Below, one piece after another: positions 23,694-35,599 of a stretch of DNA of 64,000 bases. The position numbers and the translations under genes are program-made. Every line of letters starts with the position of its first letter. Position 1 is the stretch's first letter. The stretch comes from Ephydatia muelleri (lineage: Eukaryota; Porifera; Demospongiae; Spongillida; Spongillidae): assembly GCA_013339895.1 (NCBI GenBank), contig JABACO010000021.1:7674967-7738966 (forward strand), given 5' to 3'. Below the pieces are notes generated by a model. That model searched no databases. It saw nothing but the letters and a program-made list of their open reading frames with translations, and was not told the DNA's origin.

Positions 23694-25334
23694 GAAGATG
23701 GAAGTGGCAGGTGTAATTTCACGCGTAGACGAACCTTCTGAGTGGTGTGCGGGGATGGTAGTTGCTCCTAAAAAGAATGGAAGCGTCAGGATCTGTGTAG
23801 ACCTTAGGCCTCTCAATGAGTGTGTCCTTCGGGAAATTCACCCGATACCAATGGTGGATGAGACATTAGCTTTGCTTTCATGAGCCCAACTGTTCTCCAA
23901 GCTTGATGCAAACAATGGGTTCTGGCAAGTGCCGTTAACGGAGGAGTCTCGCCTCTTAACTACCTTTATTACACCAAACGGACGCTTCTGCTTCAACAAA
24001 CTGCCTTTCGGAATCTGTAGTGCACCTGAGCATTTCCAAAGAGTCATGAGTAGGATCCTGAATGGACTGGAGGGAGTGGTTTGTCTGATTGACGATACCT
24101 TGGTTTTTGGACACACAAAAGAAGAGCATGACAGGAGGCTCACAGCAGTACTTACTAGTTTGGAAACAGCTGGAGTAACGCTGAACAAGGATAAGTGTTC
24201 CTTTGGTCAAGAAAGCTTAAAGTTCCTGGGTCATGTCATCGACAAGGAAGGGATACGGCCAGATCCAGACAAGACAGCAGCCATTTGGGATATGCCTGCC
24301 CCACAAAACATCTCAGACCTCAGGCGTTTTATGGGCATGGTGACACAGTTGGGAAAGTTCACACACATGATAAAGCAGTGTCACATGTGTGCTAAAGAGG
24401 CAGTTGCACACAAGGAGCCAATGATTGCAGCACAGCTCCCCACATACCCCTGGCAAAAGATAGGGTCAGACTTGTTTGAACTGAACGGGGCAACGTACAT
24501 GTTAGTGGTGGACTACTTCTACAGATATATTGAAGTAGTTCAAGTGACTGTAACCTCTTCAATGGGAATTATTGAGAAACTGAAGCCCATGTTCTCCAGA
24601 CAGGGGATTCCGGAGTTTATTGTCAGTGACAATGGGCCTCAATATTCCTCCCACAAAATGAAAGAGTTTGCTCAACTTTATGGATTCACCCATATCACCT
24701 CTAGTCCAAGATACCCACAAAGTAATGGCCAGGCAGAAAGAGCAGTACAAACAGTAAAGAAACTCCTTAGAACATCAGGTGACTTGTACCTATCAGTGTT
24801 GAACTACAATGCCACTCCTATGCCATGGTGCGGATTCAGTCCATCTGAGCTACTTATGGGTAGGAAAGTTCGTACAACGGTCCCCCAGGTGGCTGAGCAC
24901 TTCTGCCCCAAGTGGCCTTTCCTTGACCAGTTTTATAGGAAGAATCAGGAGTTCAAAAGGCAACAGGAGAAACAGTACAACCGGCGTCTTCAAACCCGTC
25001 CTCAGCTAAAACTGGAGGAAGGGGAGGAAGTATGGATCAATACAGATGGCAAAAGCACCCGAGGATATGTAACATCCTCCCTCGGTCTTACATGGTAGAC
25101 ACACCTGCTGGACAACTGAGGAGGAACCATCTGATGATTATCCCATCACCAGCTGATGAACTACCTACAGATAGTGATGACACTGAGAGCACTGCTACTC
25201 AGGAGGTTCTGCCTGCAGGCCCTGAACAGGCTAAGGAGACCATACCCTTGCGGAGCCCGGTAAAGACGCGATCTCAAACTGGAACCAGTATCAGACCTCC
25301 CATCAGATATCGTGGAGGGGGAGATGTAGTGTAA
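23629..25334 (+). pseudogene. pol (reverse transcriptase joined to integrase) of the Ty3/gypsy element
   Basis: Reverse transcriptase blocks: GVISRVDEPSEW, RICVDLRPLNECV, KLDANNGFWQVPL, LPFGICSAPEHFQRVM, and an active site reading LIDD (about 24090). The sequence reaches LRRFMGMVTQLGKFTH and switches in frame to MIKQCHMCAKEA of the integrase zinc region. The RT connection, RNase H and the integrase HH part are absent. The integrase core keeps SDLF, VSDNGPQYSSH and GQAERAVQ (the D, D and E positions). A TGA at 23881-23883 and a frameshift near 25080 break the frame. Confidence 0.93.
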
Positions 25335-25456
25335 TGATATATATATATAGGATCACGTGGGGACATGACATCATTACCGATATAGGATTTGGTGTGTGCA
25401 TGTTCATGTGTTGTGTATCCGTTTGGATCGTTGAAATAAAGCGTGAATACACTACA
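25325..25456 (+). repeat. 3' LTR, 132 bp
   Basis: It matches the 5' LTR apart from an expanded (AT)n (ATATATATATATAGGA instead of ATAGGA) and three substitutions. Confidence 0.95.
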
Positions 25457-26568
25457 TATTCAACAAAGAGAAAGAATCTGTTAGCTGAATTTTGTCAGTT
25501 TTGTGACAGCGTACAGAAATATAATAAAGTACATGAGTGTCCGTTGGTTGAATCTAGAGACTGTAGTTCAACGTCTTTTGAAGCAGTATGAAGCATTTAA
25601 GTCCTATTTTGAGTTAGAAGAAGAAAGTGATCAAGACAGACTAGCTAGGTTGAAAAAGAGGTTTTCTGACCCTATGACAGAGGTGTATCTGTTGTTCTAT
25701 CAGGCCATTCTACCTGTGTTAACTAATGTAAACTTGATACTTCAGAGGACTGCACTTGTGATCTACCTGGTAAGAGGCTTTTTATTTACCCTGGCAATGG
25801 GAAAGTTCATTAGACCTGAATTACTGACAGTGTCAGATGAAGAACTGGTCCAGATAGATTTTTCAAATCCAGAGAATCAACTTGAAGCGAATAAATTGTT
25901 TATTGGCTTTACCACTAAACAGGTCTTGAATAGGCTGGCTGCTGATACAGTTGAACAGAGGCAAATTAATAAATTCTATGCAGGGTTTAGAGATTTCTAC
26001 CTGGCAGCTGTATCATACATGCTCAAAGATTTCCCTCTGGGGCATAAAGTTCTGTACCATGCTTCTTTCTGCAACTTTGAATTTAGAATGGAAGTGGACA
26101 TTTCATCAATAGAATTCTTCATCAAGAGGGATCCTGTGTTTTTTGCAAGCTTGAACTTGGATGAGCTGCATGAATTTGTTGTATACAAAACATTTCCTGC
26201 TTTAACACCTGGAATCTTGAAGTTGGCGACCATTACAGAAACAAAGGGTCAGGATTTCCTCAGAATGGATGTTGTCTGGGATCACCTCTCAAAAGGCCTC
26301 AGGAAGTTTCACATTCCCTATCATTTCTAGCGTTGCCAAATTAGTTCTGACTATTCCACATGGTAATGCAGATGCAGAAAGGGTGTTTAGCATTATTGGC
26401 AAGAACAAAGTGAAGAGCAAGTCAGACCTGGCACTTGAGGGTACTCTGTCATCTTTAACAACCTGTAAAGTCAATCAGTTCTTTGATGAGCCCTGCTACC
26501 AGTTTGAACCAAGCACAGAATGCTTGATAAAGCAAAGAAATCTACTTTACAACAAAGCTCATCAGTGA
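25457..26568 (+). pseudogene. hAT-like transposase, part 2, with dimerisation domain
   Basis: After one TATTC copy the interrupted gene resumes as STKRKNLLAEFCQFCD. A frameshift near 25508 leads into YRNIIKYMSVRWLNLETVV and a long open stretch (to 26330) with SYFELEEESDQDRLARL and TEVYLLFYQAILPV. A second frameshift near 26300 leads to GNADAERVFSIIGKNKVKS, the hAT C-terminal dimerisation motif, ending at 26568. Without the retrotransposon and frameshifts, the two parts fit a hAT-like transposase of the kind often annotated as uncharacterised in invertebrates. Confidence 0.8.
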
Positions 26569-27014
26569 CATTTAATTATGATAACTAGCTGCCTGCTGAT
26601 AGGTATGATTTTATTTTATTTTTTAACATTTCATCTTCTAACAGCAATACATATATACAGGGATACACTGTAGATATTTCATGCTACTTGATTGCATGTG
26701 AAAACTTATCAGTGAATGTTTTTTAGTTTTGTCTTCATTTAAGAGTTGAAGGATTGGAAACCATGCACGTGATCCATAGACTTGCGCGCGACAACTCCGA
26801 TGTGTTAACTTGCTTGTTGTACGTCAACAGTATTTTTGAAATTAAGACGCCTTTTAATCATCACCTGTGATAGAGTAGTGCACAGCTATGTTAGTTCCAA
26901 AGCGGAAAGTTTATCATCATTGATGCTCACGCATTACAATCCTAAAATTGCCCAATCTCCCGCAAAATCATGCCCGAGCTCATACAAACTATCAAAGCAC
27001 AGTTGGCAGGTCTG

Positions 27015-27620
27015 CAGATGAGTCTTATATTCAGCTTGAGACTCATCGAAGGACGTGCTGCAGAAAGATTGGCCAACCCCTAAACCAAAGCCTAGGTAAT
27101 GCCCTTGTTTTGTTTATATAACATTCAGATTGGCAATTATAGTTATCTTACTGCAACAAAGACCATAACATCCTGTCAAGGTACACGTCTGGGGGGCAAT
27201 CAGTGTGAATGGTACTGCTCCACTGTGCATATTTGATGGGATTATGGATGCTCCGCTGTATGTCAACATCTTGGATACAACTGTGCTGCCATTCATAGCA
27301 CAAAAGTTCCCATCTTCACATCGTTTTATGGCGGCACATCGTTTTATGGCGGATAACGATCCAAAACATACATCCAAGCTAGCACAACGGTTCTTGAAGG
27401 AGAAGCATGTGAACTAGTGGAGAACCCCAGCTGAGTCACCAGACCTCAACCCTATTGAGAATTTGTGGCACGAGTTGAAAGAGTACATGCAGAGAGAGGT
27501 GAAGCCGAAGAACAAGGAGGAACTCATCAATGGCATTCTGGAGGACAGTGACCCCACAAGTTTGTGTTAAATATGTCAGACACTTAAAGAAAGTAATTCC
27601 TAAGGCTATATAACTGAAGG
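27015..27620 (+). pseudogene. Tc1-like transposase, 3' half
   Basis: Reading resumes as DESYIQLETHRRTCCRK (27018), passes a short intron-like or inserted stretch, and continues VHVWGAISVNGTAPLCIFDG, FMADNDPKHTS (second catalytic Asp, about 27345) and PDLNPIENLWHELKEYM (catalytic Glu, about 27450). A 17-bp in-frame-looking duplication, CATCGTTTTATGGCGG, occurs at about 27319-27352. A TAG after KHVN and a later TAA interrupt the frame. With the block at 21200-21800 it forms one transposase split by the hAT-like insertion. Confidence 0.85.
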
Positions 27621-27776
27621 GTAATGCAACAGGATATTGATTTCCTGAACTTAATATTTGTGTCTTGTTGATTGTAAAAGTAATGATGTTATGCTAAAAG
27701 TGGCTTCTGGTTCTAAATATAGTCTACTTTCAAACCCCTATATTGTCAGCTCAGGTGACCCTCCCCCGCCCCCATT

Positions 27777-27905
27777 TTTGCATTCTAATTATTCCACACT
27801 GGGGCCCTTATCGGTACAGTGATGTATCCCCGATTTGCACTCTAATTAGTCCACACTGGGAGTCCTTATTGCGGCTCAGTGATGTATCCCTGCTTTGCAC
27901 TCTAA
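27777..27905. repeat. About 60-bp direct repeat leading into the minisatellite
   Basis: Two diverged copies begin TTTGCATTCTAATTATTCCACACTGG-like at 27777 and 27834, and a third truncated start at 27894 runs into the 23-bp array. Each contains CAGTGATGTATCCC. Confidence 0.8.
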
Positions 27906-28553
27906 TGTGTGGTGGGGAGGAGAGGAAGGTGTGGGTGGGGAGGAGAGGAAGGTGTGGGTGGGGAGGAGAGGAAGGTGTGGGTGGGGAGGAGAGGAAGGTG
28001 CGGGTGGGGAGGAGAGGAAGGTGTGGGTGGGGAGGAGAGGAAGGTGTGGGTGGGGAGGAGAGGAAGGTGTGGGTGGGGAGGAGAGGAAGGTGTGGGTGGG
28101 GAGGAGAGGAAGGTGTGGGTGGGGAGGAGAGGAAGGTGTGGGTGGGGAGGAGAGGAAGGTGTGGGTGGGGAGGAGAGGAAGGTGTGGGTGGGGAGGAGAG
28201 GAAGGTGCGGGTGGGGAGGAGAGGAAGGTGTGGGTGGGGAGGAGAGGAAGGTGTGGGTAGGGAGGAGAGGAAGGTGTGGTGGGGAGGAGAGGAAGGTGTG
28301 GGTGGGGAGGAGAGGAAGGGTGGGGGGGTGGGGGGAGGAGAGGAAGGTGCGGGTGGGGAGGAGAGGAAGGTGTGGGTGGGGAGGAGAGGAAGGTGTGGGG
28401 TAGGGAGGAGAGGAAGGTGTGGGTGGGGAGGAGAGGAAGGTGTGGGTGGGGAGGAGAGGAAGGTGTGGGTGGGGAGGAGAGGAAGGTGTGGGTGGGGTGG
28501 AGAGGAAGGTGTGGGCGGGGATGAGAGGAAGGTGTGGGTGGGGAGGAGAGGAA
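27906..28553. repeat. 23-bp G-rich minisatellite, about 28 units
   Basis: The unit is GGTGTGGGTGGGGAGGAGAGGAA with few variants. Because 23 is not a multiple of 3, all frames stay open and give long artefactual reading frames. Runs of G (GGG, GGGG, GG) on one strand could form quadruplexes. A second block of the same unit is at 30354-30490. Confidence 0.97.
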
Positions 28554-30353
28554 GCACTGCGTGACATAGTATCGTATGCAGTAATATGCAGAGTTTGCCC
28601 ACGCCATGGTATGCAGATACATATCCAGACATGCACGTGTGCGGACCAATATGCATACTCGTACCTAGATATGTCAATGTCCAGTGCAGTGTGCAGATGG
28701 GTATTGTTGGGGCTAAGTATCGGCTGCGTATCGCACCCATATCGCGAGCAGCAGTTTAGCCCGTAAATTACGATAGTGCGCAATAAATAGGAATATAGGC
28801 CGTTTTAACCACACCCATGAAAACGCATTCATATGAGTGTGGCTACTATAATTACCTCGACCGAGTCGCGTACTCACAGGTAAGTTATTGGATCCCTATA
28901 ATCATTGTAAACTTCTGATACCTACATCTGTGACTATTTCTAGCGGGTGTAGCCTATTTGAGCAATTAATTTTGATATCATTATCTGCGCATGCTCGGTT
29001 TTAAGTTTTGCACGTGTTGGTCATTAGTGGAGGTGACGACGCACGATCGAGCAAAGGAAACAAAAATAGGCAACTTGGTTTAGTTCCCAACGAAATAGGA
29101 GGAAAGGAAAATTGGACTACTGGGCTATCTGTGGAGACAGTACTAATGGAGCTGTTCCCAACGTCAGAGAAATTGGATTGTTGATTTTGATCACTATATA
29201 GCTGACGAATCAGTGAGGTGCAACTGTGCAAGATAAAGAGTTTCGGACAACGCGAGTAACAGGCGGAGGTTATAAAGGCATACCAAACGGACTTAAGCAG
29301 TCTAGGCCTGGTAAGTTGTGCGTGTTTACACTGTAGGTGTTGCTTATGTCAAACCAGGACAAGTGTGTGATTCAGTAGATGCAGTTAGGCGGCGTTTCAA
29401 GTTGTCACAAAGGTTTACATGCTTACGTCATGTTTGTTCTCTTAAGCACAGTGCCGACCAATAGAACGCCATTACGTGAAGAGCATAGTACGTTGTATGT
29501 GTGCATGTGGATTATGTGCGTGTGCCAATAACTTCAGGGTCAGGAGATATTTAAGCGAGTACATCGAGACTGAAATGGTGGAAGTGACCAACCCCGGCAA
29601 AAGAAGAAACGCAGGTACAGAGTAGGCATGCTATGACTTTCCTTTCTGACCACAGCTCTTGAGCCGACGCCAGGGTGTACTACGGCCAAATGAAAACGTT
29701 TCGCTGCATGGCCAACCAAGGGGATGACGACGATGGCATTGTAAAGCATAAGCTAGCTACCACCGCGGTCAGAGAGTAAGTAAATGCTGAGTTCTTTGTG
29801 CATAACCTCTGTAATATTTTAGCGTGTGCTTGTAAGGAAACCGTCGACAAGTGCCGCGAGAGTAGTAGAGGCTCGTGCTCGCCTTCCAAGAGGCCTCTGC
29901 TAGGCGGAGAGTGCCCCTCTAACTACATCAGCAGGATGTGATGGAGACTTTGATCGCCAGCTTGGAACTATATATGCCTGTTTATTTTTTGACCAAGTTG
30001 TATTTCAGCTGTAATTTGATTAAAATTTGCCGTATTATTGCTGGCGTGGTTCAGGGTTTAAGCACTAGCCTTCAAGTATGCAGAACAGAAAATGGATTTG
30101 AAACGATTCGAATACATGACGTGTACAGAGTCTGCACGCGTTCATCTGAAGTATGCAGACAGGTGATGACGAGTATACTGAATCCATATGCAGACCGCGA
30201 TATCATACGTATAAGCGAAGTGTTCGTTCTGAGACGTATACATGGCGCCGCATTCGTGACGTATGAAAAACTGCTCACGTGTCGAGTGCAGACGAGTATC
30301 GATTAGTATGGGTGCAATATACAAGGCTGCATACGGTACACTGTCGCGCCGTG
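28554..30353. other. No recognised gene between two blocks of the same minisatellite
   Basis: About 1.8 kb of moderate-GC sequence. Open stretches (for example 29001-29231 minus, 29938-30306 plus) have no recognisable domain. Confidence 0.5.
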
Positions 30354-30490
30354 AAGGTGTGGGTGGGGAGGAGAGGAAGGTGTGGGTGGGGAGGAGAGGA
30401 AGGTGTGGGTGGGGAGGAGAGGAAGGTGTGGGTGGGGAGGAGAGGAAGGTGTGGGTGGGGAGGAGAGGAAGGTGCAGGTAGGGAGGGGAG
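30354..30490. repeat. 23-bp G-rich minisatellite, about 6 units
   Basis: Same unit and orientation as the array at 27906-28553, ending directly before the TIR element at 30502. Confidence 0.95.
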
Positions 30491-30501
30491 GAAGGGAGAA
30501 A

Positions 30502-31207
30502 GCACAAATTGCACCTTCACCCGGACAAGGCCTGGGTGTGCATTAACTCTCTGAATGCCAAATGCGTGTATGCATGCATGCACACACAACCATTACACCA
30601 TTCATGCATGAGTTAGATATTGCATGCAAAAATGTGTTGATCAGCCACAGCTCAATGATGCAAGCATATGCTTGCTGTACTTGTAACCTTATAAGTCCAT
30701 GTACAAAGAAATTATGTTTCCTCTCACACTGGCTACGGTACCCCATTATTCAGATGATTTCACTAATGCATCACTTTATTACAGCAAGAACAGGAATGCG
30801 TAGCCCAGATCAGTGTAGTATATCATGCCTGTTCACTCCCACCTTTTGCAAGTTTGCATTATGGGTTGTTGCAACAAAAGGTGCAGTGGGTTATAATGGA
30901 CATACAAAATGTGCTTACACCAGGGCCACATATTTTTATGACTATGGGGTTACATGCATGTCAGTATTGTACTTGTATGCATATTCAAAGTGATTTTGAT
31001 CAACACAATACAACACATGCACTGCATGAATGGTGAGGCAGATAATTCTCGTTTTGTGAGCATGCATGTTTACATGCACTTGGCATTCAAAGAGTTAACC
31101 GCCCCTTGCCCTGCTCCTTCCCTACTCCTCCCAGCACCCAGGGGAGTAGGGAAGGGGCAGGGCAGAGGGCGGTTAATGCCTTGTCCGGGTGAAGGTGCAA
31201 TTCGTGC
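30502..31207. mobile_element. 706-bp element with TIRs
   Basis: The left end GCACAAATTGCACCTTCACC (30502) is inverted at the right end finishing GGTGCAATTCGTGC (31207). The match continues through CCGGACAAGGC and TTAACTCT.TGAATGCC. The right arm has an extra ~80-bp GC-rich hairpin. No target duplication or transposase was found. Confidence 0.7.
31096..31175. repeat. GC-rich hairpin
   Basis: AACCGCCCCTTGCCCTGCTC pairs with a downstream inverted copy ending GAGGGCGGTT, with further pairing of CCTTCCCTACTCC around a short loop near 31134. Confidence 0.85.
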
Positions 31208-31239
31208 TTGAAGTATGAGTGTCATAGAATCGTGTGAGC

Positions 31240-32290
31240 TCATGGGGCCACTGGTGCAGTGCATGGGCAGGCTTTGCCGGAGTGTTCTCCACCACAGCAT
31301 GTGACCCAGCACTTGTGAACAGAATAGCACTCTGCTCCCTTATTGCACCTGCCGAGGTTGAACTGCGGCAAATCTCCTGGCTTGCATTGTGGGTGGCTCA
31401 CTCCATGTGGTGGGAACCACCTGCTGGGGCAACGCCAGATGGTGGAGTAGCGCCTGCTGGTGTGGTGGTAAGCCTGCTTCGAACTTGCTGTTGCTGAGCA
31501 TGAAAGGGCTGGTGTGTGACGCACCAGGATGTCCCCCTTGAGTACATCCCAAGCGTATGCTGCTTGTCCCTAGCCACAGCCTGCTAGCCGGAAGAGTTTG
31601 CCGTACTTGAGGGCTGCTGCTGTCGCGTACGCCGTGAAGAGCTGGCAGATGATGTTCTGGTATTTCACCACCTTGAGAGCAGTTTGGGGTGCCGTCTGGA
31701 TGCAGGTGGCTGCAGAAATGCTCCAGGCCTCCATCCAGGCTGCCTGGCCAACCTGCCCTAGCAAGGGAAGGAGTTTGTCAAAAAGGACAAACTTACCCTT
31801 TTGTATCTTCCGGATTTCCCTCTTGTCCGGGGTCGGGACGCATGAAATGAAGTGGGAAGCCAAGACTTGAGGATAACTGTGGCGGCCGTGCGTGAAGCGA
31901 TGGAGTCTCTGGTGCCGCTTTCCCCTGTCTTCATCTGTGGTGTCTGTTGCTGTCTGATGTTGAGTCCTCCGAACCGCTGGACTTGGCGGAGCTGCTAGTC
32001 GACTCAGGCAACAATTCTGACGATGTGCTTGATGAATGGCGCAGAGAGCGCTTGCTCACTGTAGACCATGCCGATGTAGGGTCATGCAGTGTCGTGCAGG
32101 TGGGAAGCCCAACTGTGGGCTTGCAAACCAGCCACCAGCCACTGAGCCTGCTGGGGTCTGGTGGAGAGTACGCCAGTGCCTCGCCTTTGGCGGGTGTGTG
32201 GCTTCTGGTTGCAAATCAACAGCAAGGTGATGGGCCCCTTGCCTGCTAGCTCAGACTCCTGCAGGTGCTGGAACAGATGCATCGACGGGT
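31240..32290 (-). pseudogene. Retroelement gag-like protein with CCCH zinc finger
   Basis: Minus-strand reading gives KIQKGKFVLFDKLLPLLGQ, WMEAWSISAATCIQTAPQ, LKVVKYQNIICQLF and ALKYGKLFRLA (31860-31575), then after two compensating frame changes and a TAG, WDVLKGDIL and a CCCH-type finger in NLGRCNKGAECYSVHKC with CCGGEHSGKAC (about 31330-31270). This order is the gag-like part of a retroelement family common in cnidarians and sponges. I judge it likely related to the RT fragments at 35600-36850, but linkage is inferred. The region is GC-richer than its neighbours. Confidence 0.6.
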
Positions 32291-34191
32291 GATAGATGTT
32301 CCTGGGCGAGACGCAAGTACAATGTCTTGAGTAGTAAGCAATGGCTTAGTGTTAGGGGGTTTAATACGTTAAATGATTATTGAAAGGTTGCCACTGTGTA
32401 TGCTTTAACTCTTCCGCGGGCGAAGCCAATTATTGCTGTACACATGTAGTGCGAAACTAGCATTTCTGCGTTGCTGGAAAACTTAGTTTGCAAACAACTT
32501 ACACTAATATGTCCAGGAAACAACTTTTGACATGTGTTGTCACCACAAAAGTGTTACAGAGTGGCTTTAGTATAGCACCTGTGGTGCAATATAGCTCCGT
32601 TGCCCTTTAAAGGGTTAAGTTAGTCCATTACTGTTAATCCTAAACCAAAATCTGCCTCAACAGTTTCTTTAGGCTTTCACGCAAATGCAATTAGTGGGCG
32701 CAACATAAGCAACATGAATGAATGTCTTTAATTTTCCGTTGCGAGCCGGGACTGTTAAGACAAGAAACTGTACTAAACTGTACTGTACTTCCCTTATCCT
32801 TAAAACTTTAGCTTGCTGACAAGGGATTATTTAGCAGTGAACAGGGACAAGCTTGAGTGAAACCTTATTTACATCTTGGATCACCCATGACTAACCATTA
32901 CTAATGATTGTAGTTAGCAGTTTCCAGACTTCTAGTGAACCTTACTCAGGGTTTCACTGAGGAGGGGCATTTGAACCTCCTGCCATATTGTTGGCTCCCC
33001 CCCCCCCCCCCCCCCCCCCTTGACAATTTCAAATTGTTTCTGTAAAATGAAATATTTCAACACAACTTTGGCGCCTCCCCCCCCCCCCCTCCCCCCCCTG
33101 TTCCTTCTGGACAGTGACAAACAGAGACAAATGCATGCATCTATACATATAACAGATGGGTAGACGTAAACTCACCTCCTTTCCTAGCTTCAGCTGGAGG
33201 GCAGTCACAACCAACTCCTTTTTCAGCAACTCGAGAGTTTGCATCAAATTATCAGGAATCTAGTGTCATGCACACAGACACACACTCATGCTTTCCTTGG
33301 TACTCAGTCCATTACAACACCTACACCATAACCTTTGTGCTCTCCAAAACAGTTTGCAGCTGTTGAGACTCCACACTTGTGAGAACTGCCCCCTGTTGCA
33401 AAATGGAAGGAAAAGTACTGTCACACTAAAGCTTACTTCCTTGAGATACAAGCATACCAAAGTCGGCCTACAGCCTACATCCATGAGTTGGGCCGAAGCC
33501 TCACTGAATGAGACAAGAATGAGTCAAGAAACTATAGGCACTAATTAGAATAAGGCATCTCCTGGCAAGAATGAATGATAAGATACAGCAGTGCAGAATC
33601 ATGTACTATGTCCTTACTCATACTTCTTTCAAAATTACTTGACAGCTACTTGCTTGGTCCACTGCTTGTACCAATGAAGTAATGACCCTACAATTAATGT
33701 TAAATAACCCCTAAATACATTTCTAAAATGCTACTTTCCGTTTCTTGATGCTATAATTTCATACATAATTTCGCCATTGGCAATGTCTTGTGACAGTTGT
33801 ATTACACTTGGGAGGATGATCATTTCGTGATAAGCTTTAAATTATTGAGAGCATCTCAAACATTTTCACCACATTCACCTCTCCTCTACACCCATCTTCA
33901 CCCCAGATGTCCTATTATCTCATGCTGTCATTGTATACAGCTCCCTCAACCAAATGTTGCTATTTAAAGCATCATTTTCTCCCACAACCTACCCAAGGGC
34001 AGTAGTGTCTTTGAGATCCACATCGATAGTGTTGTTGTGTAGTGTGCACCTTGTAATCTCATTGTGCCTGATAGCTAATATTTGATTTGTGCAGTTATTG
34101 TTGGACAAGTCAACAGTTGCCAAGAAGGTGGAGCTCTGCGTGAAGGTTGGATGTGCATACGGCAATTAGACAAATTCGTATTCCTTTTTAT
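32291..34191. other. No gene; two C-runs
   Basis: Poly-C tracts lie near 32996-33019 and 33077-33099. No coding stretch is supported. Confidence 0.5.
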
Positions 34192-34453
34192 ATATATGGG
34201 ACAGTTTCCGCGAAAATTGCCCCACGGTTAAAATGTTATAAAAATGCATCGCGTTTGAATCGCTATAACTTCCCAACGGATAACGCTATCGACTTCCTAA
34301 TTTCAACACTTCATAGTGAAATGGTGTAGTATGAAGTGTTGAAAATAGGAAGTCGATAGCGTTATCCGTTGGGAAGTTATAGCGATTCAAACGCGATGCA
34401 TTTTTATAACATTTTAACCGTGGGGCAATTTTCGCGGAAACTGTCCCATATAT
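34192..34453. mobile_element. 262-bp near-perfect palindrome (foldback MITE)
   Basis: The left arm starts ATATATGGGACAGTTTCCGC and the right arm ends GCGGAAACTGTCCCATATAT. Arms are about 125 bp with very few mismatches, around a loop near 34318-34330. No coding content. Confidence 0.92.
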
Positions 34454-35033
34454 TCTAAAATGCATGAAAACAATTTCGTTGGTCAATTTTTTCTCTATAG
34501 CTATACTGTTCTTCAGGCCCGTAGCCAGGTCAGGAAATGGGGGGGTTCGGAAAATGATAAATGTGGACCTAACTAGTGGGCGGTGGCCGAGGTGGGTTGC
34601 CTGATACGAAAAGTGGGGGGGGGAGGGGGGTGTTTAAACCATACAACCAGACTTCAGCCTGGGACGGAGCTCCAACAGTTTTGCAATGGTTAAGTCTCTG
34701 TCTCAATACCATATCATGCAGATAGAATAATATGACTTGCTTCCACCAGACTTTTCTATACTTGCATGCATGGTTATTGAATGGCACAATGATCGATATA
34801 TGGACTGCGGACCAACGAGCCCAGTGCATTGTAAATCTATCTTCGTATCATACTCCGGCCCCATAAACACAATGCTTCTGATCCAATGCTGAGTCATACT
34901 GAATGGCATGAAATACTACTTTATACATGAAACCTAGGATATAATTATACACACAAGTACAGTGACAGAGTGTTGAAATTGAATTCAAGGGCGGATGAGG
35001 GAGTCAAGTTCAAGCTTCCTTGGGCACTCATTC

Positions 35034-35540
35034 CACACACATACCACACACCATGCACACACATACCACACCCCACACACACCACACACCACAAACACAC
35101 ACATAGTTGTATGCCATACACACACACACCATGCACACACACCACCACACACACCACACATCACCAACACAGACACAGTGTATACCACACACACACCATG
35201 CACACACACCACACACATACATACACAACACACACACACCATGCACACACACCACACACACATACACAACACACACACACCATGCACACACACCACACAC
35301 ACATACACAACACACACACACCATGCACACACACCACACACATCACTACACATACATACACAACACACACACACCACACACACCACACACATCACCACAC
35401 ATACATACACAACACACACACATTATGCACACACACACCACATCATGCACACACACACCACATACACACACCACACACACATACCACACATCACACACAC
35501 ACCATGCACACACACCACACATACACACCACACACAGAGA
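35034..35540. repeat. CA-rich minisatellite
   Basis: Higher-order units of about 40 bp combine ACCATGCACACACACC and CACATACACAACAC blocks. Long reading frames across it are artefacts of low complexity. Confidence 0.95.
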
Positions 35541-35599
35541 ACAGGGGTCAACAATTACAGGCATTAGAGGCAAAGAAGCTGTGTTGCTTCAGTGTCAAC

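Larger units (their letters stand above)
22243..25456 (+). mobile_element. Ty3/gypsy (Mag-like) LTR retrotransposon, internally deleted
   Basis: LTRs start TGTAGTG and end CACTACA. A perfect 5-bp TSD TATTC lies at 22238-22242 and 25457-25461. A primer-binding-like TGGTGGCAGCGG follows the 5' LTR directly, and a purine tract GTGGAGGGGGAGA precedes the 3' LTR. The body encodes gag with two zinc knuckles, protease, reverse transcriptase and integrase. RNase H and most of the integrase N-terminus are deleted. Short LTRs, double knuckles and pol sequence suggest the Mag clade (inference). Confidence 0.95.
21801..27014 (+). mobile_element. hAT-like DNA transposon inserted in the Tc1 gene
   Basis: Perfect 14-bp TIRs: CAGACCTGCCAACT at 21801-21814 and AGTTGGCAGGTCTG at 27001-27014. 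CAGATG immediately precedes and follows the element and occurs once in the expected Tc1 coding sequence, giving a 6-bp TSD. This is shorter than the 8 bp usual for hAT. Subterminal CTCACGCA motifs recur near both ends (21815-21890 and around 26925), perhaps as transposase-binding sites. It carries a hAT-type gene and is split by a Ty3/gypsy element at 22243-25456. Confidence 0.85.

Noticed and set aside
27743-28783. Several overlapping reading frames of 120-310 codons on both strands
   Set aside because: They lie in the 23-bp minisatellite, whose unit lacks stops in all frames. The repeated products (GRRGRCGWGGEE, PPTPSSPPHPH) are translation of simple sequence.
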